From contig JAVKDP010000093.1 of assembly GCA_040222185.1 (NCBI GenBank), positions 1-54,511 of the forward strand: a stretch of DNA of 54,511 nucleotides, given 5' to 3'. Positions 16,429 through 24,798 of the stretch are shown in pieces (position 1 is the first letter of the stretch; every line of letters begins with the position of its first letter). Source of the DNA: JAVKDP01 sp040222185 (GTDB lineage Bacteria; Bacteroidota; Rhodothermia; Balneolales; Balneolaceae). The notes under the pieces are model-generated. The model made no database searches. It saw only the letters and a program-made list of their open reading frames with translations, and was not told where the DNA came from. The translations under genes were made by a program, and so were the position numbers.

Positions 16429-17295
16429 ATTAATCAAATTCGTAAATATCACCTGGGTTGTACCGGCTGGAGTCTATCGGAGTGGGTAGGTTCGTTTTAT
16501 AAGAAGAATACAAAGCCAGCCGATTTTCTTACACAATACTCTTCTGTGTTCAATTCAGTAGAGGGAAATACAACATTCTATAGCGCACCGGATGCTAAAA
16601 CCATTGAGAGGTGGGGAGAAAAAGCAGCGGACGGGTTCAAATTCTGTTTTAAATTTCCACGGATTATCACTCATATTAAACGATTGAATGGTGTAGAGGA
16701 AGAGGTACTTGGGTTTTTAAGCCTGTTCGATTCAATCCGTACAAAGCTTGGGCCATTCATGATCCAGTTTCCCGATTCCTTTTCTCCAGGAGAGCTTCCT
16801 AAACTGGAAAGAGTACTATCAATTCTTCCAAAGACAATGAGCTATACCGTAGAAGTAAGGCATCTCGATTTCTACGATCACGGCAACAACGAACACAACC
16901 TGAATACACTTTTGAGTAGCTATGGAATAGATCGGGTAATATTTGATACGAGAAAGCTGCACTCTACCAACTCTGAAGAGTTCACTATAGTTGAGACCAA
17001 AAAAAAGAAACCTAAAGTTCCGGTTCGGTTCGATGCCATAGGCTCGAGGCCTATGCTTAGATATGTTGGTACTAATGATATTCTCAATAATGATGTATAC
17101 CTGAAAGAGTGGGCTATAGTAGTGGCCGACTGGATTAAAGATGGGCTTCATCCGTATGTATTCATCCACTCGCCAGACACTTTTTCCCAGCCCATGTTGT
17201 GCACACACTTCCACAAGTTGCTAAGCGAATTGATTGAGCTCCCGCCTCTCCCGGAGTGGCCTATCGACAGGGAAGCACAACTAGGTTTATTCTAG
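16429..17295 (+). CDS. DUF72-family protein with no canonical start codon
   Basis: DUF72 (YecE-like) TIM-barrel protein of unknown function. Conserved residues begin at about 16441 (YHLGCTGWSLSEWVGSFY) and continue through FNSVEGNTTFY, GFKFCFKFP, MIQFPDSF, YTVEVRH and YVFIHSPD. No ATG, GTG or TTG lies in frame between the stop at 16393-16395 and a GTG at 16546, which is already inside the domain. The ATT at 16429 or 16438 may be used (the start given here is a guess); alternatively the 5' end is damaged. The stop codon overlaps that of the convergent gene by three bases. The symporter is divergent. Confidence 0.75.
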   Translation: MNQIRKYHLGCTGWSLSEWVGSFYKKNTKPADFLTQYSSVFNSVEGNTTFYSAPDAKTIERWGEKAADGFKFCFKFPRIITHIKRLNGVEEEVLGFLSLFDSIRTKLGPFMIQFPDSFSPGELPKLERVLSILPKTMSYTVEVRHLDFYDHGNNEHNLNTLLSSYGIDRVIFDTRKLHSTNSEEFTIVETKKKKPKVPVRFDAIGSRPMLRYVGTNDILNNDVYLKEWAIVVADWIKDGLHPYVFIHSPDTFSQPMLCTHFHKLLSELIELPPLPEWPIDREAQLGLF

Positions 17296-17927
17296 TCCTT
17301 GATTACACCTATAAGGGCTGTGCTTTGTACAAAAGGGAGCTCTTCTACTTTCTCCATCACATCAGCTTCACTACCAGGTTCAGCTTTAATGTTTACACTT
17401 CTGGGAATATTACGAATGATTTCATAGGCTACATTTCGGAATGTACTCATGATTTCTTTCAGCTTTGCCTCATTTACACTGTACTCAAACTCACAGGTTA
17501 TCGAAATGGTTGGAGGACTATTTAGAATATTCTCTAAGGCCTGGTTATAGAAAGAACCTTCTACACCCTGGTCTTTTAGTGCCCGCTCGATGGCAAGGGT
17601 GTCTACTTTCTCCGTCTGCTGTATGAAATCAGAGACAAGAGGATGCATACGAAGCCTTTCAATTGTAGAATCTGCCGGAGTATTAATAATCAGAATTTGG
17701 ATGGAGTGTATATCTTCAAAACCTAGTTCATACCCAAGCTCCAGGAATGCAGAACGAACAAAGTCGGGAGAGACGGTATCATCCAAAAAAGCAATGAACT
17801 CACCTTCAAGGAAAGAAACCTCACCATTCTGCAGTTTCTGTAATGATTCATCTCCTATAATCTGGGCATTTGCAACGGATTGCCAGAAAGAGACACAGAG
17901 AATAAAAAGAGTTAGAATTCGACGCAT
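17292..17927 (-). CDS. Exported protein with two protease-prodomain-like halves
   Basis: Protein of 211 residues with a cleavable signal peptide (1-21, ANA|Q). Residues about 40-105 follow the plan of subtilase propeptides of the I9/fervidolysin type: a strand EFIAFLDDTVS, a helix, a strand IQILIINTP, a helix, then RLRMHPLVSDF. Residues about 140-210 appear to repeat that plan and end with KVEELPFVQSTALIGV. No protease domain follows, so it could be a free-standing protease inhibitor or folding helper in the periplasm. This rests on pattern only. It is convergent with and overlaps the DUF72 gene. Confidence 0.72.
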   Translation of the reverse strand: MRRILTLFILCVSFWQSVANAQIIGDESLQKLQNGEVSFLEGEFIAFLDDTVSPDFVRSAFLELGYELGFEDIHSIQILIINTPADSTIERLRMHPLVSDFIQQTEKVDTLAIERALKDQGVEGSFYNQALENILNSPPTISITCEFEYSVNEAKLKEIMSTFRNVAYEIIRNIPRSVNIKAEPGSEADVMEKVEELPFVQSTALIGVIKD

Positions 17928-18030
17928 AGTTTAAGATATAACAAATAGAAATTGAAGAAACCAGTAAGTGACGCAAAAGAGTTAAAATCGTCGTATTTTC
18001 ATCGTTTCGAAATTTCAAGTTATAAGTAAG

Positions 18031-19641
18031 ATGTCACAGACGGCCGCAGCCGATTCAACGATTGTACAAGAAGCAAAGAAGAGACGTACGTTTGCTATTA
18101 TCTCTCACCCTGATGCAGGTAAAACTACGCTTACGGAAAAATTATTGCTCTATGGCGGAGCAATTCACGAGGCAGGGTCTGTACGTGCCAGAAAGGCTTC
18201 TCATCATGCAGCTTCTGACTGGATGGCGATAGAAAAAGAGCGCGGGATTTCAGTGACTTCATCTGTAATGCGATTCGAAAAAGACGGCATTAAATACAAC
18301 TTGCTTGACACACCAGGTCACAAAGATTTTTCTGAAGACACTCTAAGAACCCTGGTTGCAGCCGATTCAGGTTTAATGGTAATTGATGTGGCCAAAGGAG
18401 TTGAGGAACAGACAGAGAAGCTCTTTGAGGTATGTAAACTTAGAGAAGTCCCTGTAATTACATTTGTGAACAAGTGTGACCGCCCGGGTATGGATCCATT
18501 GGAAGTATTGAGCAACGTGGAATCCAAGCTGGGAATTGAGGCAGTACCTGCAAGCTGGCCGCTAGGATATGGCCCAAAGTTTCAGGGTATCTATGATGTG
18601 CTTGGAAAGAAAGTGCATGTATATGAAAAGGAAGATCATGGCGCTAAAAAGGCCAGCACTGAAATACTTGAAGTAGAAGAAGCACTGGAACAAAGTAATC
18701 TTTCTGAATCTGAAAAAGATGCGTTCAGAGAAGAGTTAATGCTGATCGAAGATATGTATCCCGAGATGGATAAGGACGAATATAACAGTGGAAAAGTAAC
18801 ACCAGTGTTCTTTGGCTCGGCACTAAACAACTTCGGCCTGGATGTGTTCCTGAACTACTTTCACCAACTGGCCCCTCAACCGCAGGGCTATGAGCACTCT
18901 GAAGGAGATTTAAGGTCAATCGATGAATCTTTTTCAGGTTTTATTTTCAAGATGCAGGCTAACATGAATCCGGGGCACAGGGATTGTGCAGCCTTTATCC
19001 GGATTGCTTCAGGGCAATTCAAGCGAGGGCAAAATGTAGTTATCGCCGATTCAGGTAAGAAGATCAAGCTTGCTACTCCGCATACACTGATGGGAGATGA
19101 TCGCCAATTGCTGGAAGAAGCCTTCCCAGGAGATATTGTTTCGATATTCAACCCGGGGGATTTCAGGATTGGATCTACCATTTTCGAAAAATCTCCGGTC
19201 AGGTTCGATGTGATTCCACTTTTTACTCCCGAGCACTTCCAAAAAGTAGCCACGAAAGATCCATTTAAAAGAAAACAACTACGCGAAGGCCTCAAGCAAC
19301 TTTCAGAAGAAGGTGTTGTTCATGTATTTGAGGTTCCAAATGGGGTAGGTAATGAGCTTTTATTGGGAACCGTAGGAGTGCTTCAATTTGAAGTGGTTCA
19401 GCACCGGATGATGGAAGAGTATACTGTTGAGTTGGTAATCACACCCGTTTCCTATTATTGCGCACGCTGGTTACCGAATGAAAGAGATGACATTGTAGAC
19501 AAGTTAAGTTCCAGTTACTCAACTCATGTAACCAAAGACCTAGAAGAAAACCCGATCGTACTTTTTGATTCTATGTATGCCCTGAACCAGGGCGAGGACA
19601 AAGTGGGAGCAGAGAACTTGTTCAAATTCAAGCAAGGGTAA
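18031..19641 (+). CDS. prfC: Peptide chain release factor 3
   Basis: GTPase that recycles RF1/RF2 from the ribosome after termination. The 536-residue length is typical. G-domain motifs: P-loop SHPDAGKTTL (about 25-34), switch I ERGISVTSSVM, DTPGHKDF, and NKCD in TFVNKCDRPG. Domain II starts near residue 300, and the family-specific domain III carries QLSEEGVVHVF and VGVLQFEVVQHR. MSQTAAADSTIVQEAKKRRTF is the expected N-terminus. It stands alone, divergent from the prodomain-like gene. Confidence 0.97.
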   Translation: MSQTAAADSTIVQEAKKRRTFAIISHPDAGKTTLTEKLLLYGGAIHEAGSVRARKASHHAASDWMAIEKERGISVTSSVMRFEKDGIKYNLLDTPGHKDFSEDTLRTLVAADSGLMVIDVAKGVEEQTEKLFEVCKLREVPVITFVNKCDRPGMDPLEVLSNVESKLGIEAVPASWPLGYGPKFQGIYDVLGKKVHVYEKEDHGAKKASTEILEVEEALEQSNLSESEKDAFREELMLIEDMYPEMDKDEYNSGKVTPVFFGSALNNFGLDVFLNYFHQLAPQPQGYEHSEGDLRSIDESFSGFIFKMQANMNPGHRDCAAFIRIASGQFKRGQNVVIADSGKKIKLATPHTLMGDDRQLLEEAFPGDIVSIFNPGDFRIGSTIFEKSPVRFDVIPLFTPEHFQKVATKDPFKRKQLREGLKQLSEEGVVHVFEVPNGVGNELLLGTVGVLQFEVVQHRMMEEYTVELVITPVSYYCARWLPNERDDIVDKLSSSYSTHVTKDLEENPIVLFDSMYALNQGEDKVGAENLFKFKQG

Positions 19642-19721
19642 TGTGGTAAGAGTATTCTAAGTTGAATACGAGTTCTAAATTTAGTTTTTTCAGGCATAAC
19701 TGAGCTTAAAAAAAAGAGATT

Positions 19722-20303
19722 ATGAAAAAGTTTGCCGTTATTTGTTTTGCTGTGACATTACTGGCTGGCATTGGCTGTCAGGAAAGAAAAGTCTCAGATA
19801 AGTCGATTGGAGAGAGTGACGAACTTTACGCTGATGTGAAGTTATATCTTCCAAACCCGGTTGAAGATCTTGTTAAAGGCCAATCGATAAGAATGAATGA
19901 TTGGACAGGAGAACCCTATACGGGAGTATCGTCTTTATTTTATCGGAAGAACGATCAGCTATATTCCGAATCTGAATATGAAGATGGTCTGAATACTTCT
20001 TTAATATTATACAATAAAGATGGAAGTCAACGAGCAAGAGTGGAGCATGAATATCTCGAATCAGAGATGGTGTGGAATAAGCGCTATAACGAAGATGACC
20101 ATCTTGTTATGGAATCAAAAAGCTATAAAGTCACTAACGATGGGTTTGGTTTCGTAAAAAGGTGGCATGATAATGGCCAGCTTCAGTTCGAAATGAAAAC
20201 GGATGAGAATGGTAATTACCAGGGCTTAATGACTCTTTACGATGAAGAGGGGAATGTTTTAAAACAAGAAAATTATAAAGACGGAGTGCTGGTTGAGTCT
20301 TAA
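19722..20303 (+). CDS. Lipoprotein with a MORN/YwqK-like ectodomain
   Basis: Lipoprotein of 193 residues: signal sequence then LAGIGC, lipidated Cys19. The mature part is a set of short beta-hairpin repeats of the MORN/YwqK kind: GEPYTG, ESEYEDGL, YNKDGS, WHDNGQLQFEM and GLMTLYDEEG, then YKDGVLVE. The same order of motifs is found in the ectodomain of the M56 protease at 22851-24428 (LFTG, YENGQLKFEM, GLMTLYDEQG, YKNNELVE) and in the short protein at 22144-22854 (GEPFTG, VDGL, DPEGN, ENEELVE). These lie about 0.5-2 kb away in the opposite orientation. It is therefore probably a partner, ligand or offshoot of that signalling operon (inference). A GNAT gene overlaps its end by 11 bases. Confidence 0.82.
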   Translation: MKKFAVICFAVTLLAGIGCQERKVSDKSIGESDELYADVKLYLPNPVEDLVKGQSIRMNDWTGEPYTGVSSLFYRKNDQLYSESEYEDGLNTSLILYNKDGSQRARVEHEYLESEMVWNKRYNEDDHLVMESKSYKVTNDGFGFVKRWHDNGQLQFEMKTDENGNYQGLMTLYDEEGNVLKQENYKDGVLVES

Positions 20304-20760
20304 AATCATTGAAGCCGACCTGGAGAACCCGCTTCACACCAATCACATTCTCGATCTAACCAACATGTATTCTATGGACGTAATGGGAGGTGGAGAGCCA
20401 TTACCTGTGTATGTCCGGGAAAATATGATTTCCGGATTGAAGGAAATGCCAAACGCACTTGTATTTCTTGCCTTTGATGAGGAAACCCCGATTGGAATGG
20501 CAAACTGTTTTATAGGGTACTCCACCTTTTATGCCAAAAAACTGATTAATATTCATGACCTGGGTGTTATACCCGAAGGCAGAGGAAAAGGAGTTGGTGG
20601 GGCCCTGATAAAAGCAGTAGTGGCGAAAGCAAAAGAACTGGATTGCTGCAAAGTTACACTGGAAGTACTGGAGAATAATCCGGCAAGAAGATTATATGAG
20701 CGTGAGGGGTTTGAATACGGAGACCCAAAATTCTACTTCATGACCAAACTGATAAAATAA
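20293..20760 (+). CDS. GNAT-family N-acetyltransferase
   Basis: Protein of 155 residues that transfers an acetyl group from acetyl-CoA to an amine; the substrate is not known. The GNAT core is clear: strand LVFLAFDEETPIGMANCF, then strand LINIHDLGVIPEGRGKGVGGAL, where the R-G-x-G-V-G loop binds the CoA pyrophosphate. After that come VTLEVLENNPARRLYEREGFE and the final strand. The start is a TTG at 20293, inside the end of the lipoprotein gene, with GGAG about 8 bases before it. No other in-frame start precedes the domain. It is translationally coupled to the lipoprotein. Confidence 0.9.
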   Translation: MSLKIIEADLENPLHTNHILDLTNMYSMDVMGGGEPLPVYVRENMISGLKEMPNALVFLAFDEETPIGMANCFIGYSTFYAKKLINIHDLGVIPEGRGKGVGGALIKAVVAKAKELDCCKVTLEVLENNPARRLYEREGFEYGDPKFYFMTKLIK

Positions 20761-20791
20761 AACCCGTTACTCTTCTTGGAATAACGGGTTG
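20760..20791. terminator. Bidirectional terminator
   Basis: AACCCGTTA at 20761-20769 pairs with TAACGGGTT at 20782-20790. It lies between the convergent GNAT and M56 genes and overlaps the GNAT stop codon. Confidence 0.75.
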
Positions 20792-20800
20792 TTATGAGGA

Positions 20801-22147
20801 CTAGTTTTTTTCAAGCCTTTTGTCAGGCCCTGGAGGAAGAGGTGGTGGAGGTGGAGCTTTTTCATCCCCGCTCCTCAGTGCTGCAACTTTTATTAACTCA
20901 TGATAATAGATCACGGCCTTATCATATGAAGCTCTTAACCGGACTTCATTTTCAGCTTTTGCTTCAATATTAAGATAGGTTGAAATAGCTTCCCGAAAAT
21001 TTCTGGAAGTTTGTTCAATCATGTCTTCTATTTCCTGATCAGTATACACTCTCATTACTGTTGGGGGAGGAGGAGGTGGAATTTGGACAAGTTTATAGAC
21101 CTCCATTTTTTTATTAATCTCAGCAATTAATCTTCGGAGCTCTTCCTTTTCTTCGACTGATAAATCGTCCTGGGTTTTCACTTTGGTAGAAAGCTCATTT
21201 ATAAGCTCACTTACAGTTGCTTTTTGTATGGTCTGCGCAAAAGTAACATCACTGAACGACAGAATCGATAATGCCAGAACAGGGATAAAGAACAGTTTAC
21301 GGAATAAGCCCTGGGTCCGGCTTGTTTTTTTGGTCATCATGATTAACCTCTTTTTTGTTAATGAATAATTGAAATTGCTGGTTAGGGGAATGGCTTGAAA
21401 CTGTTGGGTATGATCAAGCAATAAGCTTTGATAAAATGGAATGGCTTGCGAGTCTTTGGCAATTACTTCATCAGCAATAAACTCGTGGTTCAACTGAATC
21501 GCTTTTTTATAGAAATAGAATACCGGGTTGAACCAGAATGCTATTTTTAGAATCTCAACAAATAGCACATCAAGAGAATGAAGGCCTTTTACGTGGGCGA
21601 CTTCGTGAGTTAATACTTCTGGTGCAATAAGGCCTTTCTGGTATTTTTCTGCATTTACAAAGATGTTCCGTAGAAATGTATGGGGAATCACATCTTTTTT
21701 CATCAAAACCAGCCGTCCTGTTTTTAGCTTAATTACTGATGAGTTTTTAGCTGCTATTGAAACCTGGTAAAGGTTTTTGATCATTCGAATAACAAGAGCA
21801 ACAGCAACAAGAAAGTAGAGCCCCACAACGAAAGGAATAATGGAGAAGGGAGCTTCTGTTGTACCAGTACTTGTTTCCATTCCAGAAACAACAAAATCCA
21901 TAGGTTTAGAAAAGGTTTCTACTGACTGTGGAATACTTTGTCCAAGACCGAATTCAGAAACATCATAGTTAAGGTCAATCGAGATAAGCGGAACTGTGAG
22001 CCCAAAGAGGAGGCTGAACAGAAGAAAAAACCGGTTAAAGCGATGCATTTTCTCTCCCTCTAACAGGAGTTTGTATAACAATAGCAGCACAGTCAGCAAT
22101 ATGCCTGATTTCAATAGATATGGTATCAGATCAAATTCTAAAGTCAT
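20801..22147 (-). CDS. M56-family (BlaR1/MecR1-type) membrane protease with Pro-rich tail
   Basis: Membrane metalloprotease of 448 residues of the antirepressor family. Helices at about 10-28, 38-56 and 102-122 precede the cytosolic zinc domain, which has His181-Glu182-x-x-His185 (LTHEVAHVKGLHSLD) and the third ligand in NHEFIADE (Glu222). A fourth helix follows near 285-305. The C-terminal extracytoplasmic part has no penicillin-binding domain. It is helical and carries two proline runs, IPPPPPP near residue 354 and APPPPPLPP near 432. Such proteases cleave a BlaI-type repressor when triggered. It is the last gene of the operon, with a 4-base ATGA overlap with the gene before it. Confidence 0.92.
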   Translation of the reverse strand: MTLEFDLIPYLLKSGILLTVLLLLYKLLLEGEKMHRFNRFFLLFSLLFGLTVPLISIDLNYDVSEFGLGQSIPQSVETFSKPMDFVVSGMETSTGTTEAPFSIIPFVVGLYFLVAVALVIRMIKNLYQVSIAAKNSSVIKLKTGRLVLMKKDVIPHTFLRNIFVNAEKYQKGLIAPEVLTHEVAHVKGLHSLDVLFVEILKIAFWFNPVFYFYKKAIQLNHEFIADEVIAKDSQAIPFYQSLLLDHTQQFQAIPLTSNFNYSLTKKRLIMMTKKTSRTQGLFRKLFFIPVLALSILSFSDVTFAQTIQKATVSELINELSTKVKTQDDLSVEEKEELRRLIAEINKKMEVYKLVQIPPPPPPTVMRVYTDQEIEDMIEQTSRNFREAISTYLNIEAKAENEVRLRASYDKAVIYYHELIKVAALRSGDEKAPPPPPLPPGPDKRLEKN

Positions 22148-22854
22148 TTAATCTTCTCCACTAGTTCCTCGTTTTCGTAGCGTTCATGAAACACTACATT
22201 TCCTTCCGGATCATAGTTTATCAATTCATCACTACTTGATCCGGAAATCATAATAGTGTCCAGAGTACCATCAATGTTCCAAAATTTAAGTACTCGCTTT
22301 CCATTATGATCTGGAGACGAAAAAATCGTTTCGAGCTTTAATGTTCCAAGTTGAAAGTATCGGGTTGAGGTTCGTTTTGTTTTGTGTTGATTGTAAAAAA
22401 TATCTATTGAGGCATGCTCTTTGCCATCTGAACCAAATGTTTTTTGATGTACCGGTAGGCCATCTACAAATACTCTCGATATCTCAAGAAGGTCAGTCTT
22501 CGAGTCGTAGATGTTTTCTATTCCTGTAAAGGGTTCTCCATCCAAAAACGCCTGACTTGATATTTGACTCAACAAAGAAGTGCTATCTTTTCCAAATGGA
22601 AAACCCAAGAACTCAAGATTAATATCGGAATATGACCTATCAGCCCATATTTCTTGAATTGAAATAGTGAAAGGCTCGTTTGTTTCTATTTGTAGATCAA
22701 AGAAAAGAAAAGGGCTTATGGCAAAAGCGAGTATTGAAGGCAGGGCTTTAAAGTAAAGACGCGCTACAGAAGAATTCTTTCCCATCATCATAAATCGCTT
22801 TTTGGTCAATGAGAAATCCAGACTACTAGTTAAGTTTGGAGTTAACCACTTCAT
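22144..22854 (-). CDS. Shortened M56-related protein: membrane anchor plus ectodomain only
   Basis: Protein of 236 residues without the zinc protease domain. Its first 30 residues (SSLDFSLTKKRFMMMGKNSS) match the segment of the neighbouring M56 proteases that precedes their last membrane helix (SNFNYSLTKKRLIMMTKKTS). A hydrophobic helix (about 35-53) and a MORN/YwqK-like ectodomain follow (GEPFTG, FVDGL, YDPEGN, YENEELVEKIK). It looks like the distal half of an M56 gene made free by partial duplication. It keeps 4-base ATGA overlaps on both sides and an intact frame, so it is expressed rather than a decayed copy. It may compete with or modulate the full-length sensors (inference). Confidence 0.82.
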   Translation of the reverse strand: MKWLTPNLTSSLDFSLTKKRFMMMGKNSSVARLYFKALPSILAFAISPFLFFDLQIETNEPFTISIQEIWADRSYSDINLEFLGFPFGKDSTSLLSQISSQAFLDGEPFTGIENIYDSKTDLLEISRVFVDGLPVHQKTFGSDGKEHASIDIFYNQHKTKRTSTRYFQLGTLKLETIFSSPDHNGKRVLKFWNIDGTLDTIMISGSSSDELINYDPEGNVVFHERYENEELVEKIK

Positions 22855-24428
22855 TTAATCTTCTCCACAAGCTCGTTGTTCTTGTACAGTTCCTGCTCAA
22901 GAATTTGTCCCTGCTCATCGTAGAGCGTCATTAGGCCATTATATTCCATAGAGTTAGTTGCTGGCATTTCGAATTTTAACTGACCATTTTCATAAAACTC
23001 CTTATACGTGCCTGAGAAAGAATTTTCGACTGAAGGGTCAACTACTTCATGGGTTATTTTTCCATCAGAATACATTCGCATAGAAAGCCGTGTATTCCCA
23101 TCAAAAATCTGTTCAACGCGATATATTTCGACTCCGCTACCATCAAACCCGGCAGTAAAAACCCTGTTTCCGTTTTCATAAATAATTTCTCCTCGTTGCA
23201 CAAGGCTTCCTCCTTCATCAAAATATCTATAACCTGTCCTGAGACCTTTTTCGAACATGAACTCAAATGCCACTATATCACTATGCTCCAACGAAAATTG
23301 CTGGGTTCCAGTAAACAGATTTTCATCCTCAGAGTAGATTAGGCCATCACCAAGAGGTTTAGTTACTCCCGCACTGTCAGTCTGGGCTATAACTTTTATT
23401 TTTAAAATGGTATCAGAATGATAAAGGGTGCCATTAGTACCAATGGCTTCTATTGGATGACCGAGGTTTCGGTTATCCAGAACTTTAAACCCGTAAACAG
23501 GCTCTGTTTTTGTGCAGAATAGTAAAGCAGAAGCAAGTACAACGGGTACTAACAGTATCGATCTTGATAGCTTTGCAAGCAACGAAGAGCTTTTCCCCAT
23601 AATTTTAAGACGCGTTTCTACATTTGACTGGTTGAATTTACTAGTCATTATTGACGCGGACCCGATAGAAGTACATGCTTTAATAAGTTTCTCCTGGTAC
23701 GATTTAACAGACGGGCTTTTCTGAATAACAAAACTGTCAGCAATAAACTCATGGTTTAGTTGTATGGCATGCTTATAGAAATAAAGGATTGGGTTGAACC
23801 AGAAGGGCACCTTTAAAAGCTCAATGAATAGAACGTCGAGGGAATGAAGCTGACTTACATGTGTATGTTCATGCAATAGAATTTCTTCTCCAACTTTTCC
23901 AGACTTGAACTCATCTTTGTTCAGAAAAATGTGCTTCAAAAAGGATTGAGGGGTAATTGCCTCCTCAACAAGAACAAGCTTTGCATGCTTAAAAGTGGAA
24001 ACCTCTCCTGATCGGATTGTGGAACGTATTTGAAAAAGCCCGAACCCAAATCGAATAAATAAAAGAAAAGTAATAAGCCCATAGACCCCCAAAAAGAATC
24101 CTTCTTTAGATATAGAAAGAGAAGGGTATTTATTTAAGCTTTTAACTTCTGGAGACTCAGCTTGAGGGATAGCCTTTGGGGCGATGGTTTTAGTTATAAT
24201 TTCAGCGGGGGCTTCTACGATTTGTTCTACCTTCCTGAGTTCAATTCCTGCGACTTCAGTACCGGGGCTTAAGTCAAATGTGATAAGCGGCGCAGTAAGA
24301 CCAAAAACCAAAGCAAATAACAAAAAGAAGCGATTGAATTGATGCATCTTCTCTCGTTCCAGAAGTAACTTATATACTGCTAAGAGCAGAAAAAGCAAGA
24401 GAGTAGATTTGACTAAATAGATAATCAT
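22851..24428 (-). CDS. M56-family (BlaR1/MecR1-type) membrane protease with MORN/YwqK-like ectodomain
   Basis: Protein of 525 residues. Helices at about 4-22, 33-51 and 110-133 precede the cytosolic zinc domain, with His186-Glu-His-Thr-His190 (LLHEHTHVSQLHSLD) and Glu227 in NHEFIADS. A last helix near 285-305 is followed by an ectodomain of about 210 residues. Its repeats (LFTG, YRYFDEGGSLVQRG, YENGNR, YENGQLKFEM, GLMTLYDEQG, ELYKNNELVE) are related to the lipoprotein at 19722-20303. There is no penicillin-binding domain, so beta-lactam sensing is not implied. It overlaps both the BlaI gene and the following gene by 4 bases. It probably cleaves the BlaI-type repressor. Confidence 0.93.
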   Translation of the reverse strand: MIIYLVKSTLLLFLLLAVYKLLLEREKMHQFNRFFLLFALVFGLTAPLITFDLSPGTEVAGIELRKVEQIVEAPAEIITKTIAPKAIPQAESPEVKSLNKYPSLSISKEGFFLGVYGLITFLLFIRFGFGLFQIRSTIRSGEVSTFKHAKLVLVEEAITPQSFLKHIFLNKDEFKSGKVGEEILLHEHTHVSQLHSLDVLFIELLKVPFWFNPILYFYKHAIQLNHEFIADSFVIQKSPSVKSYQEKLIKACTSIGSASIMTSKFNQSNVETRLKIMGKSSSLLAKLSRSILLVPVVLASALLFCTKTEPVYGFKVLDNRNLGHPIEAIGTNGTLYHSDTILKIKVIAQTDSAGVTKPLGDGLIYSEDENLFTGTQQFSLEHSDIVAFEFMFEKGLRTGYRYFDEGGSLVQRGEIIYENGNRVFTAGFDGSGVEIYRVEQIFDGNTRLSMRMYSDGKITHEVVDPSVENSFSGTYKEFYENGQLKFEMPATNSMEYNGLMTLYDEQGQILEQELYKNNELVEKIK

Positions 24429-24796
24429 TTTGACTTCTTTTGAATCTCTTTTTCAACAATAGCTTTTAATTCCTTTAGCTCATCTTCCGAAAGATTGGTT
24501 TCAGAAGTAAAAAAAGAGGCAAACTGGGCAGAAGAATTATTGAAGAACTTTTTAATAAGACCGTTTACATGTGTTGAGAAATAGTCTGACTTCTTTACCA
24601 GCGGAAAATACTCCCTTGACCGCCCATGCTGGTTATAATCAATAAAGCCTTTTTCATTCATACGCTTTAACAAAGTCGCGATAGTAGTTGGCGCGGGCTT
24701 TGGTTCAGGATAGGCGTTCAGCAGGTCATTCATGTAAGCTTTTTCAAGCTTCCATAAATGTTGCATTAGCTCTTCTTCCGTTTGGGATAATTTCAT
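24425..24796 (-). CDS. BlaI/MecI/CopY-family repressor
   Basis: Winged-helix repressor of 123 residues and first gene of the M56 operon. The DNA-binding domain is at about 1-72 (SQTEEELMQHLWKLEKAYM, then PAPTTIATLLKRMNEKGF, then the wing SREYFPLVKK). A helical dimerisation part ends at 118. Repressors of this family are inactivated by proteolysis through their M56 partner. It overlaps the first M56 gene as ATGA. Two tandem dyads of the TTCTACA/TGTAGAA type lie directly upstream of its start codon over the promoter, so it almost certainly represses its own operon. Confidence 0.95.
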   Translation of the reverse strand: MKLSQTEEELMQHLWKLEKAYMNDLLNAYPEPKPAPTTIATLLKRMNEKGFIDYNQHGRSREYFPLVKKSDYFSTHVNGLIKKFFNNSSAQFASFFTSETNLSEDELKELKAIVEKEIQKKSK

Positions 24797-24798
24797 AC

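Noticed and set aside
18888..19295. Overlapping minus-strand frames
   Set aside because: They are shadows of prfC, which is unambiguous.
19642..19721. A possible BlaI-type operator before the lipoprotein (CTAAATTTAG palindrome)
   Set aside because: The spacing and arms differ from the TTCTACA-N2-TGTAGAA dyads of the operon, so shared control cannot be claimed from it.
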